A stretch of 64,000 bases of DNA from CAWAYH01 sp963786195 (GTDB taxonomy: Bacteria > Acidobacteriota > Vicinamibacteria > Vicinamibacterales > 2-12-FULL-66-21). Shown here piece by piece: positions 9,475 to 18,135 of this stretch (position 1 is the first letter of the stretch; every line of letters starts with the position of its first letter). The translations under genes were made by a program, and so were the position numbers. The stretch covers positions 62,001-126,000 of the forward strand of contig CAWAYH010000002.1 of the NCBI GenBank assembly GCA_963786195.1, in the 5' to 3' direction. The notes below the pieces were generated by a model, which was not told the DNA's origin, made no database searches, and was given only the letters and a program-made list of their open reading frames with translations.

Positions 9475-9513
9475 TCCTTTGGGTTTACAAAAGGAGTGTG
9501 GCACAGCTCCTTT
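9475..9513. promoter_or_regulatory. Candidate PadR operator upstream of padR
   Basis: A near-perfect palindrome covers 9490-9513: AAAGGAG-TGTG-G-CACA-G-CTCCTTT. The TGTG/CACA core is of the kind seen in PadR sites. A further TCCTTT half-site at 9475-9480 pairs with the AAAGGA at 9490-9495. The block lies 32-70 bases upstream of the padR start and overlaps the likely promoter on the minus strand. No protein-binding evidence is available. Confidence 0.55.
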
Positions 9514-9539
9514 GGGAAAGCAACAGGAATTGCCGGAAC

Positions 9540-9962
9540 TTACCTCGACGCTGACGCGTTCCGCGGCGATATGCCCGGCGAGGTCAAATGCGCCTGTTCG
9601 ACGCGTTCAATCATCCACTCCGTGGCGCTTTTCAATGCCCCGGCCACATTTGACTCCTGGCTGTCCAGCAACAGAAGCGCCCGGCACGACTCCTCGCCGA
9701 GGATGTGTCGCGCGGATGCGGAGGTGATGCGTTCGCTGGTAAAGACGCGGATGCCCGACGTGCGCTCGGCCTGGAAGCCCGCGAACAGCTCACCGTACGC
9801 GCCCGGCAGGCCCTGACGGGATGCGATCCAGCTGGCGATCTCGCGGCACTTCGTCGAGGGGATCGTCTCACCGAAGAAGAAGGCTTCGTTTACTGAGTCG
9901 ACCGTTTGCGAGAGGCTGTTCTTGTGAATGCGTGCCGGCATGGCGATATTGTTGACCACCAC
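9540..9962 (-). CDS. Hypothetical protein
   Basis: Predicted protein of about 140 residues (alternative start ATG 9941). No recognised domain and no membrane segment. The composition is balanced and plausible for a soluble alpha/beta protein, with conserved-looking blocks such as FFFGETIPSTKCREIASWIASRQG and ARHILGEESCRALLLLDS. It lies alone between the PadR operon and the NTF2-like gene on the same strand. No clear ribosome-binding site precedes either start. Confidence 0.5.
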   Translation of the reverse strand: MVVNNIAMPARIHKNSLSQTVDSVNEAFFFGETIPSTKCREIASWIASRQGLPGAYGELFAGFQAERTSGIRVFTSERITSASARHILGEESCRALLLLDSQESNVAGALKSATEWMIERVEQAHLTSPGISPRNASASR

Positions 9963-10006
9963 AATACTCGTTCGTCAGCCTTCGCGTGATTCGAGGGCGA
10001 AGGCCG

Positions 10007-10381
10007 TCAGTCGGTTCCCCAGGGGTTGTCGATGACGAAGCGCCAGGAACCGTCTGCCTGACGACGCAGCACGTCCGCGTTGCGGCCCGTCAGCTTGACT
10101 GGTGACCCGTCTGGTGCGGTTCCCGTGAATGTCCAGTTCCCCGCGACGAGAGCCAGGCCGCCCGCTTCGAGGACGCGTGTTACCTTGAGATCGAGCGTGC
10201 CCTTCATGGCAATGAACGCGGCCAGCGAGTCACGGACGCCCTGCGTGCCGTGCGCGAGGGTCCCAGGCTGCGCCGCAAAGGCGGCCTCCAGCTCATACAG
10301 AGTCATGAGCGCGTCGAGATTCCCCGCGTTGATTCCGTCAACGATCGATTTCAGGACCTGTTCAGGCGTTTCTCTGGACAT
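10007..10381 (-). CDS. SnoaL/NTF2-like protein
   Basis: Protein of 124 residues with the fold pattern of NTF2-like (SnoaL/DUF4440) proteins: an N-terminal helix ETPEQVLKSIVDGINAGNLDALMTLYE, a middle strand AHGTQGVRDSLAAFIAMKG, and C-terminal strands LVAGNWTFTG and RQADGSWRFVIDNPW. Members are small ligand-binding or isomerase domains; the substrate is not predictable. It follows the exported protein at 10407-10932 by 25 bases on the same strand and may share its transcript. Confidence 0.8.
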   Translation of the reverse strand: MSRETPEQVLKSIVDGINAGNLDALMTLYELEAAFAAQPGTLAHGTQGVRDSLAAFIAMKGTLDLKVTRVLEAGGLALVAGNWTFTGTAPDGSPVKLTGRNADVLRRQADGSWRFVIDNPWGTD

Positions 10382-10406
10382 GACACATCCTCACAGACGA
10401 TTTCGG

Positions 10407-10932
10407 CTACTTGCCGCAGTCGCGGAGGCGCCGCTCCGCGTCCGTCACCATTTCCGAGACGACGGTTTCGAGGGCCAACCGCACTTTGAACAACGCGTCG
10501 AGCGACTGGTCCAGCCCCTCGGCCCACTCACCCAGCCGATCTGGCGGCAGCCGCGGGTGAGCGAACCATGGCGGACTCCACGTTCACGGCGACGCTGTCG
10601 ACTTGCGCCTGGAAGCCATCCAGCTGGAGGAGCAGGATGAGTTGCGCCGACGGCGACGCAGGATTCTGTCGAGCGAATTCGGCGGCCGTCAGCACCAGGT
10701 GAATCGATTGGCGCGCCCGCTCGCGCGAGGCGTCAATCCGTGTGCCGCTTCCGGGCTCGACCGTCAGCTTCTTCACGTCCACCGCCGCGATGGCGGCCTG
10801 GGCCTGCGCCACGGCCTGCTGGAGGCGTTCCCGGAGTGCCAGCTCCACGACAGGCTGACGCTGGGCCTGCTGCGCGCCGAGAGATGCCGGCAACAAGACA
10901 ACCAGCATGATGGGCAAGCGGCTGCGAATCAT
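10407..10932 (-). CDS. Exported protein of unknown function (one frameshift)
   Basis: The start is ATG 10932 after GAGGGAG, with a signal peptide (MIRSRLPIMLVVLLPASLGA). The reading frame then runs through helical, Gln/Ala-rich sequence to about 10550, where it meets a premature stop. The neighbouring frame continues without a break as LGEWAEGLDQSLDALFKV and on to ...ERRLRDCGK, ending at TAG 10407. One indel near 10545-10560 joins them into a protein of about 174 residues. It is rich in predicted helix and Cys-poor. No family was recognised. Confidence 0.6.
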
Positions 10933-11056
10933 GGAACAGCTCCCTCAGGGCACTGCGACAAGACGCGAATCCACTCTAGTGGCCTATGCCGCCAGACCGC
11001 AAGCGCCGGTCAAGGCGCGACCCTCACCACTTCGACCGACGCGCCGGTCTTGTAAA

Positions 11057-12313
11057 ATGGCGTCGCACGATGTGGTGACCAGCGGAGAGCGAGTGAGAAC
11101 ACGCGTCAGCTTCGGCGGCTATCGATTCGAGGTCGAGACCGGACGTTTGTGGTCCGGGACCGACGAGATACGCCTGACGCCGAAGGCGTCCGACGTGCTG
11201 AAACAGCTCGTGTTGCACGCCGGCGAGCCGGTCTCCAAGCAGGACCTGTTCGCAACGGTCTGGGATGGTACGGCGGTGAGTGACGATGCGCTCACGTCGT
11301 GCATCATGGAATTGCGGCGCGCCCTCAACGACGATTCGAAAGAGCCGCGCTTCATCGAGACGCGCCACCGCCGCGGATACTGTTTCGTCGCTCCACTTTC
11401 TGGTGCGGCGTCTCCGGACGCGGGCGACCTCGCCAACGTGGTGCGTGCAAGTGGGGCTTCAGAGCAGGAGATACGGTTCTGCAAAACATCGGACGGTGTC
11501 TCTGTCGCCTACTCGGTCCTGGGAACCGGGCCGTGCATCGTCCGGGTGCTCGGCCATTTCACACACCTCGAGGCGGAATGGGAGTGGCCAGACATGCGGC
11601 GCTTCTGGGAGCACCTCGCGGAACGCCACACCGTCGTTCGCTACGACGGCCGGGGGACCGGTCTCTCCGATCCGTATCCGGGCGAGTTCACTGAAGAGAC
11701 GCGGCAGGTCGATCTCGACGCCGTGCTCACAGCCGCGGGCGTGAAGAACGCCGCGCTGCTTGGAATATCCGAAGGCGGATGGACCGCGGCAACCTACGCG
11801 CTTGAACGGCCCGAGCGGATCTCGCACCTCATTCTCTACGGTGCGTACTGCCGCGGAGCGCAGGCGCGGCCGGGATATGACCGCGAAGAGGACGAGGCGA
11901 TCATCACGCTCATCCGCAAGGGCTGGGGCCGGAACACGCCGGCGTTCCGTCAGGTCGTGACGAGCAAGTTCTTTCGCACCGATGCGGACCCCGCCCTGAT
12001 CGCTCACTTCAACGAACTGCAGCGGCTGTCGGCTGATCCAGAGACCGCCGCCAGGTACCACGAGTCATGCCACAAGAGGGGTGATGGACGGGATCTGTTC
12101 CAGCAGCTCAAGCTCCCCGTGCTCATCATCCACAGCCGCGGGGATTTGGCCGTGAGCGCCGAGGAGGGGCGGCTGCTCGCGTCGATTATCCCCGGCAGCC
12201 AACTGGTGTTGCTGCCGAGCAGCGCGCATTATTTCCCGACGGACTCGGACGTGGTCGCCAAGGCGGCCCGAGCGATTGCTCGATTTCTGCACGAGACTGA
12301 CGAAGGCGCGTGA
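11057..12313 (+). CDS. Winged-helix DNA-binding domain fused to an alpha/beta hydrolase
   Basis: Protein of about 418 residues. Residues about 12-110 form an OmpR/CadC-type winged helix (RLTPKASDVLKQLVLHAGEP, SDDALTSCIMELRRALND, FIETRHRRGYCFVAPL). Residues about 140-415 form an alpha/beta hydrolase: YDGRGTGLSDPY loop, nucleophile elbow LGISEGGWTA (Ser), acid in IHSRGDLAVSAEE (Asp) and His in SSAHYF. No membrane segment separates the two, unlike CadC. The hydrolase may sense or process a small effector that controls DNA binding (inference). ATG 11057 has no good ribosome-binding site; GTG 11093, preceded by GGAGAG, is an alternative that still keeps the DNA-binding domain. It is divergent from the exported-protein gene at 10407-10932. 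Confidence 0.88.
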   Translation: MASHDVVTSGERVRTRVSFGGYRFEVETGRLWSGTDEIRLTPKASDVLKQLVLHAGEPVSKQDLFATVWDGTAVSDDALTSCIMELRRALNDDSKEPRFIETRHRRGYCFVAPLSGAASPDAGDLANVVRASGASEQEIRFCKTSDGVSVAYSVLGTGPCIVRVLGHFTHLEAEWEWPDMRRFWEHLAERHTVVRYDGRGTGLSDPYPGEFTEETRQVDLDAVLTAAGVKNAALLGISEGGWTAATYALERPERISHLILYGAYCRGAQARPGYDREEDEAIITLIRKGWGRNTPAFRQVVTSKFFRTDADPALIAHFNELQRLSADPETAARYHESCHKRGDGRDLFQQLKLPVLIIHSRGDLAVSAEEGRLLASIIPGSQLVLLPSSAHYFPTDSDVVAKAARAIARFLHETDEGA

Positions 12314-12329
12314 TGGCTCCGCGCCGTGG

Positions 12330-14725
12330 CTACTCCGAGCGCAGCGCTTCGATGATGTCGATGCGCGACGCGCGCGCCGCGGGCAGCCATGACGCCACGA
12401 CTGCCGCCGCGAGCAGCACGGCGGCGGCCGCAGTCACGGCCAGCGCTCCCGGCAGCTGCACTGAGGTGAAGACGTTCGCCGCCACGCGCGAAAGCACGAG
12501 ACCGCCCGCCGCGCCGGCGGCGATACCGATGATCGCTATCGCGGTGCCTTGCGACAGGACGTGTCTGAGCAGGGCCCGGGGCGAACAGCCCACCGCCAGC
12601 CGCATGCCGAACTCGCGCGTGCGCGCGCTCACTGAAAACGCCAGCACGCCGGCGATGCCGACCACGGCGATGAGCAGCGCGATACCGGCGAATCCGGAGA
12701 ACACGAGCGCGTTGACGCGGTCCGGCGAGAGCCGCTCGGCGCGCACCTCCTCGAGCGTGGCGGCGCGCTCGACAGGCTGATCAGGGGCGATCTCGCGGAT
12801 CGTTCGAGTGATCGTCGGCACCAGCGTGTGTGGATCGAGCGCCGTGCGCACGAACAGGCGTCCCCCGAAGCCGAATTGCCGAACCGGTCGATAGATGGTC
12901 ACTGTCGGCTGCGCGGCGAGATGCTCGTCCTCCACGTCGGGGACAACGCCGACGATCCGTCCGAAGTCGCTGGACGTGGAGTCGGTCAGGAACAGATGCC
13001 GGTTCAACGCGTCGCCGTTCGGAAAGAATCGCTGCGCGAGGCTCCGGCTGACGATCGCCACGGGATCCGTCGCGGTGGTCCGCGTCGGTGAACTCGCGGC
13101 CGTCCACGAGCCGGATGCCGAGCACGGAGAAGAAGGCCGGTGACACGAATCGGACGCGGGCGCGGGGCGGCTCCTCGCCATTGGCGGGGGTGTACCCTTC
13201 CGCGGTGAAGGTGAGGTTGACGCGCGGGCCGGTATCGCCGGCGTCCCGCCAGGGGACGAAGCTGCCGACGGCGACGCTCTCGACGCCGGGAATGCCGCCG
13301 ACTCGCCGGATGGTCTCATCGTTGAACGTGGCCGCCGAGTTGGCGCGCGCGACGCCCGGCGCCGGATTCGGGATGTCGAACGCCAGCACGCGCCGCACGT
13401 CGAAGGCCGTACGTCCGGCCTGCAGGGTGACGAGCGTGCCGACCAGCATCGCCGCGCCTGCCAGCAGCACGAACGAAAACGCGATCTGCGTCGTCGCGAA
13501 GATCCGGAGGCGGCGATTGGTGGCCGGTGTCATCCGGACGCTGCCGGCGCCGAGGCCGAGCCCGCTGGAGGCCTGCGACGAGGGCAACCGCGGCACGAAT
13601 GCCAGCAGCACCGCCGCAGCCATCGCGAGTCCGGCGCCGACCCAGACGACGCTGGCATCGACCGTCACCTCGAGCGCGCGAACGGAGAAGCGCGCCGCAT
13701 ACCGGCTCATGAGCGTGACGAGCGGATCGGCGATGTACAGGGCCAGGACGGCGCCCGCGGCGCAGAGCACCAGGCTTTCGGCGAGCAGCGTACGCCGCAG
13801 CGCCGCGTCGCTGGCGCCGAGCGCCGCGCGCACCGCAAGCTCGCCCTCGCGCCGCACCGACCGCGCCAGAATCAGGTTCGCGACGTTGGAGCACGCGATG
13901 ATGAAGACGATGCCCGCGGCGCTCAACAGCACGAGGAGGATCGTTCGTGCCGGGGCCGCGATCTGATCGCGAAGCGTCGCGACGCGGAGCTGCAGGTTGG
14001 CCCGCTTCGAATAGTCTTCCGGGTGCTCGCGCATCATCGCCGTGTGCAGCGCGGTCAGCTCGGCGCGCGCCGCGTCGATCGACGCGCCGTCCTTGAGACG
14101 TCCGAAGAGATCGGTCATGCGATGCGTGCGTCTGGTGACCATCGTCGCCCCGAGATGATGCGGGCTGGTCACCATGTTCGCCATGATCTCCGTCTCGGTC
14201 GGATACGGGACCGACGGTTCGAGCACGCCGACGATCGTGGCCGTCCCGACGCCGAGGCGGACGTGTTTCCCGACGACCGCCGGGTCGCTGTTGAACGCCG
14301 CCTTCCAGAACCGGTAGGTGAGCACCGCGGCGCCCGGCGCGTTCGGGCCGTCGTCCTGCGGTGTCAACAACCGTCCAATGGAGGGTCGCAGGCCCATCAC
14401 ATCGAAGAACGATCCGTTGACGACGCCGGCCTTCACCATCCGCGGCTCGGCGCCGGGCGCGATCAGCGCGAGATCGACCGTGGAGAAATCGCCGAAGGCG
14501 GCGATGGTGGTCGCGCGCTGCTGGAAGTCGGAGACCTCCGGCATCGAGAACGTGTAGTTGTCGATGCCGACGCCCGGCGCGGTCTGACGGATGTAGATCA
14601 ACCGCTCCTCGCCGCGATTGACGAGCGGTCGCAGGAGCACGCCCCGGACGACGCTGAAAATGGCGGCGTTCGCGCCGATGAGCAGGAGCGCATCCTGATG
14701 ACCGCTGTCGTGCGGACTACCGGGC
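12330..14725 (-). pseudogene. ADOP/MacB-type ABC permease, 5'-truncated and frameshifted
   Basis: FtsX-type permease with two halves, matching the family of the gene at 6424-9099. From 14690 downwards the first TM (LLLIGANAAIFSVVRGVLLRPL), the MacB-like periplasmic domain, the central TM bundle (IVFIIACSNVANLILARSVRREGELAVRAALG) and the second half are present, ending DIIEALRSE. Two frame breaks are seen, near 14695 and near 13065. Upstream of about 14725 the N-terminal cytoplasmic ADOP region is missing and the sequence becomes the start of the NTF2-like gene on the other strand. There is therefore no usable start codon: the gene looks truncated by rearrangement, independent of possible sequence errors. 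Confidence 0.75.
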
Positions 14726-14757
14726 GCCTAGCGGACTTCGGTGGGGTTGGAGGCGAT

Positions 14758-15722
14758 ATGAACGTGCTTTCAGTTGCTGTCGTTGTCGGCGCGTTGACCG
14801 CGTTGGCAGGGCCAGTGGTTCAGGGACAGGCCGCGTCGGCTGGAAGCGACAGGGGCCGCGCGGCGGACCTGGCCGCCATCGAGAAGCTCCACCAGCAGGA
14901 CATCGCCGCGACGTTGTCGCGAGATCCGGTTGCGCTGACGGATCTGTGGACCGATGACGCCATTCGTCTCGGCCCAGGCCAGCCGGCAGAAGTCGGCAAG
15001 CAAGCTATCCGAGAGAGCAACGAACGCTGGTCGGCTCGCCCAGGTGTCAAGGTGTTGACCTTCGTTCCGGAAACCAAAGACTTGACGATCTGGGACGGCT
15101 GGGCAGTCGAGTGGGGTTACTTCACTGGTTCGTATGTCGAATCGCCGGGTGGCGAGCCGAAGCAGATTCGTGGCGCGAGGCTCTGGGTGCTCAAGAAGCT
15201 CACGGACGGCAGCTGGAAAGTCTTCCGCGGGATGGGGACCCCAGTTGCTGTCGTTGTCGGCGCGTTGACCGCGTTGGCAGGGCCAGTGGTTCAGGGACCG
15301 GCCGCGTCGGCTGGAAGCGACAGAGGCCGCGATGCGGACCTGGCCGCCATCGAGAAGCTCCACCAGCAGGACATCGCCGCGACGGTTGTCGCGAGATCCT
15401 GTTGCGCTGGCGGATCTGTGGACCGATGACGCCGTTCGTCTCGGCGCAGGACACCAGCCGGCAGACGTCGGCAGGCAAGCTATCCGAGAGACCAACGGAC
15501 GCTCGAGCGGCTCTCCCACTCAAGGTGTTGACCTTCGTTCCGGAAACCAAAGACTTGACGATCTGGGACGGCGGGGCAGTCGAGTGGCGTTACTTCACGG
15601 CTTCGTATGTCGCATCGCCGGGTGGCGAGCCGAAGCAGGTTCGTGGCACGGTGCTCGGGGTGCTCAAGAAGCTCCCGGACGGCAGCTGGAAAGTCTTCCG
15701 CGCGATGGGGACCACAGAATGA
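14758..15722 (+). CDS. Exported SnoaL/DUF4440-type NTF2-like protein, internally duplicated (frameshifts in copy 2)
   Basis: ATG 14758 opens a signal peptide (MNVLSVAVVVGALTALAGPV) followed by an NTF2-like domain: ADLAAIEKLHQQDIAAT, DLWTDDAIRLGPGQPAEVGKQAIRES, WAVEWGYFTGSY and DGSWKVFRGMGT. The first copy has no stop codon. It reads straight into a second copy of signal peptide plus domain, in phase, so the polypeptide would contain an internal former signal peptide. Copy 2 shows frame breaks near 15388 and 15510 and ends at TGA 15720-15722. The copies differ at many positions, so the duplication is real and not a simple assembly loop. Whether copy 2 is functional is doubtful. Confidence 0.7.
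14771..15713. repeat. Direct tandem duplication, period about 471 bases
   Basis: The block beginning CAGTTGCTGTCGTTGTCGGC at 14771 restarts at 15242. The offset of 471 bases is exactly 157 codons. Both units end with GATGGGGACC (15231-15240 and 15704-15713). Scattered substitutions and a few indels separate the two. The left border is close to the truncation point of the ADOP permease. Confidence 0.9.
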
Positions 15723-16032
15723 GTTGCCACACAGGTGGAGCTAAGTGGCCGGGGCGACACCGCGTGTCGGTTGCCATGCTGAACGATCGCGAGCACAAGT
15801 TGTGCACCGTCGATGTTGACGTGGAGCCCCACCACACCGACGACCTGAAGAAAGGTGAACGCGACGTCCCGGTCCTGCAAGACATCGCAACCGGTGCGTC
15901 GAGTTCGGGCCACTGCGCGCCAGACGACCGTCAGCACATCGCGTCGATCATGACGCCGCCGTCCGGCCTGGCAGTCTTGTTCAATGGGTGGTCTCCCTGG
16001 GTCAAGTTTGGCGCCCGGACGATACGTACAAA
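15723..16032. other. Intergenic stretch with no recognised gene
   Basis: I see no frame with a credible start, ribosome-binding site and protein-like composition on either strand. One plus-strand frame has moderately protein-like sequence around 15775-15990 but runs into it from the shifted NTF2 copy without its own start. The sequence could be a decayed gene or the 3' remains of the rearrangement that truncated the permease. Confidence 0.4.
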
Positions 16033-16254
16033 TCAGTCCATGGGATCTCCAGGCACCCACCGCGAGATCACCATCGCGATCAAACCAATCGAGATGAGGA
16101 CGACAGCGGACCAGATGAAGGCCCCCATTGCGGCCAAGTTAAGGAAGGCACTCTGGTCCCGCTTCGGATTGACGCCGATGCCAATCGGGACGCACATGCC
16201 CCCGAGTATGGCGACCATTGCACCTCCGACACGGAAGATGACCTTGGGGCTCAT
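16033..16254 (-). CDS. Small two-helix membrane protein
   Basis: Predicted protein of 73 residues from ATG 16254, preceded by GGAAAGGACAGAGG. Two hydrophobic helices: VGGAMVAILGGMCVPIGIGV and AAMGAFIWSAVVLISIGLIAMVISRWV, with a charged loop NPKRDQS between them. No family was recognised. The next gene downstream on the same strand is more than 1 kb away, so it stands alone. Confidence 0.55.
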   Translation of the reverse strand: MSPKVIFRVGGAMVAILGGMCVPIGIGVNPKRDQSAFLNLAAMGAFIWSAVVLISIGLIAMVISRWVPGDPMD

Positions 16255-16347
16255 CAGCCTCTGTCCTTTCCCTAGCTTCGCGCGTTGACGTTGGTCGTCC
16301 GGCGCGGGCCTTGCGGCAACAACCTGCTGAGGCCGCCATCGCGGGCT

Positions 16348-16644
16348 CTAGGAGCTGAATCGCGGACTGTGGCGACTGATCGCCAAGCGCTTCAGCGACG
16401 CGACATCGCTCGAGACGAGCGCTTCTTTCGTCGCGCTGCTCCAGCGCTTGTTCTGCCGCTCGCGGTGGGTGGCTGATTCGACACTGGCGTGCGCTTCAAC
16501 GAACACCAGCGTTACCGGGCTCCGTCGCCTCGTGTACCTCCCCCCGCGTCCCTCGTTGTGCATCGCGATCCGTGCCTCGACGTTCTCAGCGCACCCCACG
16601 TACAGAGACTGATCAACACAACGCACCAGATAGACGAACGCCAT
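16348..16644 (-). CDS. GIY-YIG endonuclease-superfamily protein (YhbQ-like)
   Basis: Protein of 98 residues from ATG 16644. It starts with the family signature in the form MAFVYLVRC...SLYVGCA, then the Arg-containing helix (ARIAMHNEGRGGRYTRRR), and a C-terminal helix with the pattern HRERQNKRWSSATKEALV that holds the conserved Glu/Lys of stand-alone GIY-YIG proteins. Such small proteins are common and their biological role is mostly unknown; a role in DNA repair has been proposed for relatives. Length is typical. Confidence 0.85.
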   Translation of the reverse strand: MAFVYLVRCVDQSLYVGCAENVEARIAMHNEGRGGRYTRRRSPVTLVFVEAHASVESATHRERQNKRWSSATKEALVSSDVASLKRLAISRHSPRFSS

Positions 16645-16761
16645 GTGACGACGATGCGACGAATCGGAATGAATGGCAAGGAGCTGGGCAGGATCGAGGG
16701 CGAGTGTCACGACAGTCGGCCCTTCGACTCGCTTCCCTCGCTCCCTTCGACTTCGCTCAGG

Positions 16762-16787
16762 GAGCCCCGAGCAACGTCGAGGGGCTC
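16762..16787. repeat. Inverted repeat in a CTTCGACTTCGCTCAGGG-type element
   Basis: Arms GAGCCCC (16762-16768) and GGGGCTC (16781-16787) surround a 12-base loop. They lie within a longer stretch (about 16716-16800) that repeats CCTTCGACTNCGCT and TCAGGG motifs. It looks like a REP-type intergenic element. It sits between the GIY-YIG gene and tRNA-Leu. Confidence 0.5.
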
Positions 16788-16824
16788 AGGGCATTCGACG
16801 TGAAGGATGGCCCGCCATGAGCGA

Positions 16825-16857
16825 ACCAGACGGTTCGCCGAAGGCGGACCGTCTGGT
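16825..16857 (-). terminator. Strong 15-bp hairpin just downstream of tRNA-Leu
   Basis: ACCAGACGGTTCGCC (16825-16839) pairs with GGCGGACCGTCTGGT (16843-16857) around a GAA loop, with one G-T wobble. On the minus strand it begins 8 bases after the CCA end of the tRNA. No T-run follows, so it may be a Rho-assisted terminator or a processing or stability hairpin and not a classical intrinsic terminator. Confidence 0.5.
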
Positions 16858-16865
16858 GAGTCGAA

Positions 16866-16952
16866 TGGTGCGGAAGAGAGGATTTGAACCTCCACTGCCT
16901 TGCGGCAACAAGCTCCTGAGGCTTGCGCGTCTGCCAGTTCCGCCACTTCCGC
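16866..16952 (-). tRNA. tRNA-Leu(CAG)
   Basis: Read on the minus strand: acceptor GCGGAAG pairs with CTTCCGC, the D arm contains GGCGGAACTGGCAGACGCGC, the anticodon arm is CAAGC-CTCAGGA-GCTTG giving anticodon CAG, a long variable arm (TTGCCGCAAGGCAG) typical of class II tRNAs follows, and the T arm contains GGTTCAAATCC. The CCA end is encoded (16866-16868). No integration scar is visible at the 3' end. Confidence 0.95.
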
Positions 16953-17062
16953 ACGAAAGGGAGAACTCAACCGGCTGAACCTCCAAGTATAGCCGAACGT
17001 CGTGACGCCGGTCGAGTGAGCCGGCTTCGGGCCTCTTGACGCATTGAGTGAAGGAGGTCCCC

Positions 17063-18116
17063 ATGCCCGCAACTCTGGGACTGCTCGTGGCGGGACTGCT
17101 GGCCGCGGGCCAGTCGAGCCCGGCCGTGAATCCGGCGCCGGCGGTGCGCTCGGGCGACCGCGTCGAGGTGAGCGACGATCGGCAGTCGATCCGCGGCCGG
17201 CTCGACCGGCTGACGGCCGACGAGATCGTCCTCATGACCGATAGGTACGCGCACGCGCCTCCCCCTGGCGACCGTCCAGCGCATCGATCGCCTCGGGGAC
17301 CCGCTGTTCAACGGCACGGCCATCGGCGCCGCGATTGGCGGGGGCTCGGCCATGGCGCTGATGGCGAAGGTCTGCAGCAACACCATTTGTGCGAACACCT
17401 CATCGAACCTGGATCCGCGGTTCACGCTGGTCGGCACCCTGATCGGCGCCAGCCTCGGCGCCGTGATCGACGCCTCAATCACGGGACGGAAGACGCTCTA
17501 TCGCGCGGGCGCCGGCCGGCCGCTGCCGGGCACCGTGACGTCCGCGGCACAACTGCCGCCGCCCTTGGTCTCGTGGCGGCACCCCACGCTGTTCGGGCGA
17601 TTCGGCTACGCGCGATTGACCGATGACGAGGGGTTTCTCGGAAGCGGGGCAGCCTGGGGGGTGGGGCTGGTCGTCCCGGTCTGGAGGAACATCGCGATAC
17701 AGGTAGCGTACGACCGCCACGATCACCGCCGCGATCTCGAGTCGGGGGCGCCGCCTGGAGTCGATGTCCCCGGCGGGTTCTCCGGCACCGAGCAGCTGGT
17801 CACCGCCAAGACGCTCTTCTTCTTCCGCTCCGGCCAGGCAGTCCGGCCGTACGCGGGCGTGGGCGTCGGCTACATGGACTCCGAGCGCGTCTCGGAATTC
17901 CCGACATACGTGTCAGGTCCAGGCGTGCTGCCGGTGCCCGGGCCGTCCGAGATCTTCGCGTATCACTCGAAGGACATGAATCTCGGATTCTCCGCCGGCG
18001 TGGACGCGCGCGTCGTGAGCCGACTGTCCCTCCTCGGCGATCTGACGATCGATCTGAATCACCCGAGCGCGCTCGGCTCGACGCGGCTGACGCTGGGGGC
18101 TGGCTGGCGATTCTGA
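17063..18116 (+). CDS. Outer-membrane beta-barrel protein (one frameshift)
   Basis: The start is ATG 17063, seven bases after a strong GGAGG. A short signal peptide (MPATLGLLVAGLLAAGQ) precedes an N-terminal SH3-like stretch (SGDRVEVSDDRQSIRGRL and LTADEIVLM). A glycine-rich hydrophobic segment (FNGTAIGAAIGGGSAMALM and GTLIGASLGAVIDASI) follows, and the C-terminal half alternates like a small beta-barrel and ends in Trp-Arg-Phe (LTLGAGWRF), the typical outer-membrane assembly signal. The frame breaks near 17250; the continuing frame reads LPLATVQRIDRLGDPLFN. About 350 residues in total. It is convergent with the phosphoesterase gene, 19 bases away. Function unknown. Confidence 0.75.
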
Positions 18117-18135
18117 AATGGCAAAGGGTAAACCA

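Noticed and set aside
14023..14757. Upstream extension of the NTF2-like open frame to 14023
   Set aside because: It lies antisense to the permease and is Arg/Val-rich; the signal peptide at ATG 14758 marks the real start.
16866..16952. Integration site of a genomic island at tRNA-Leu
   Set aside because: No integrase gene and no direct repeat of the tRNA 3' end were seen within the window.
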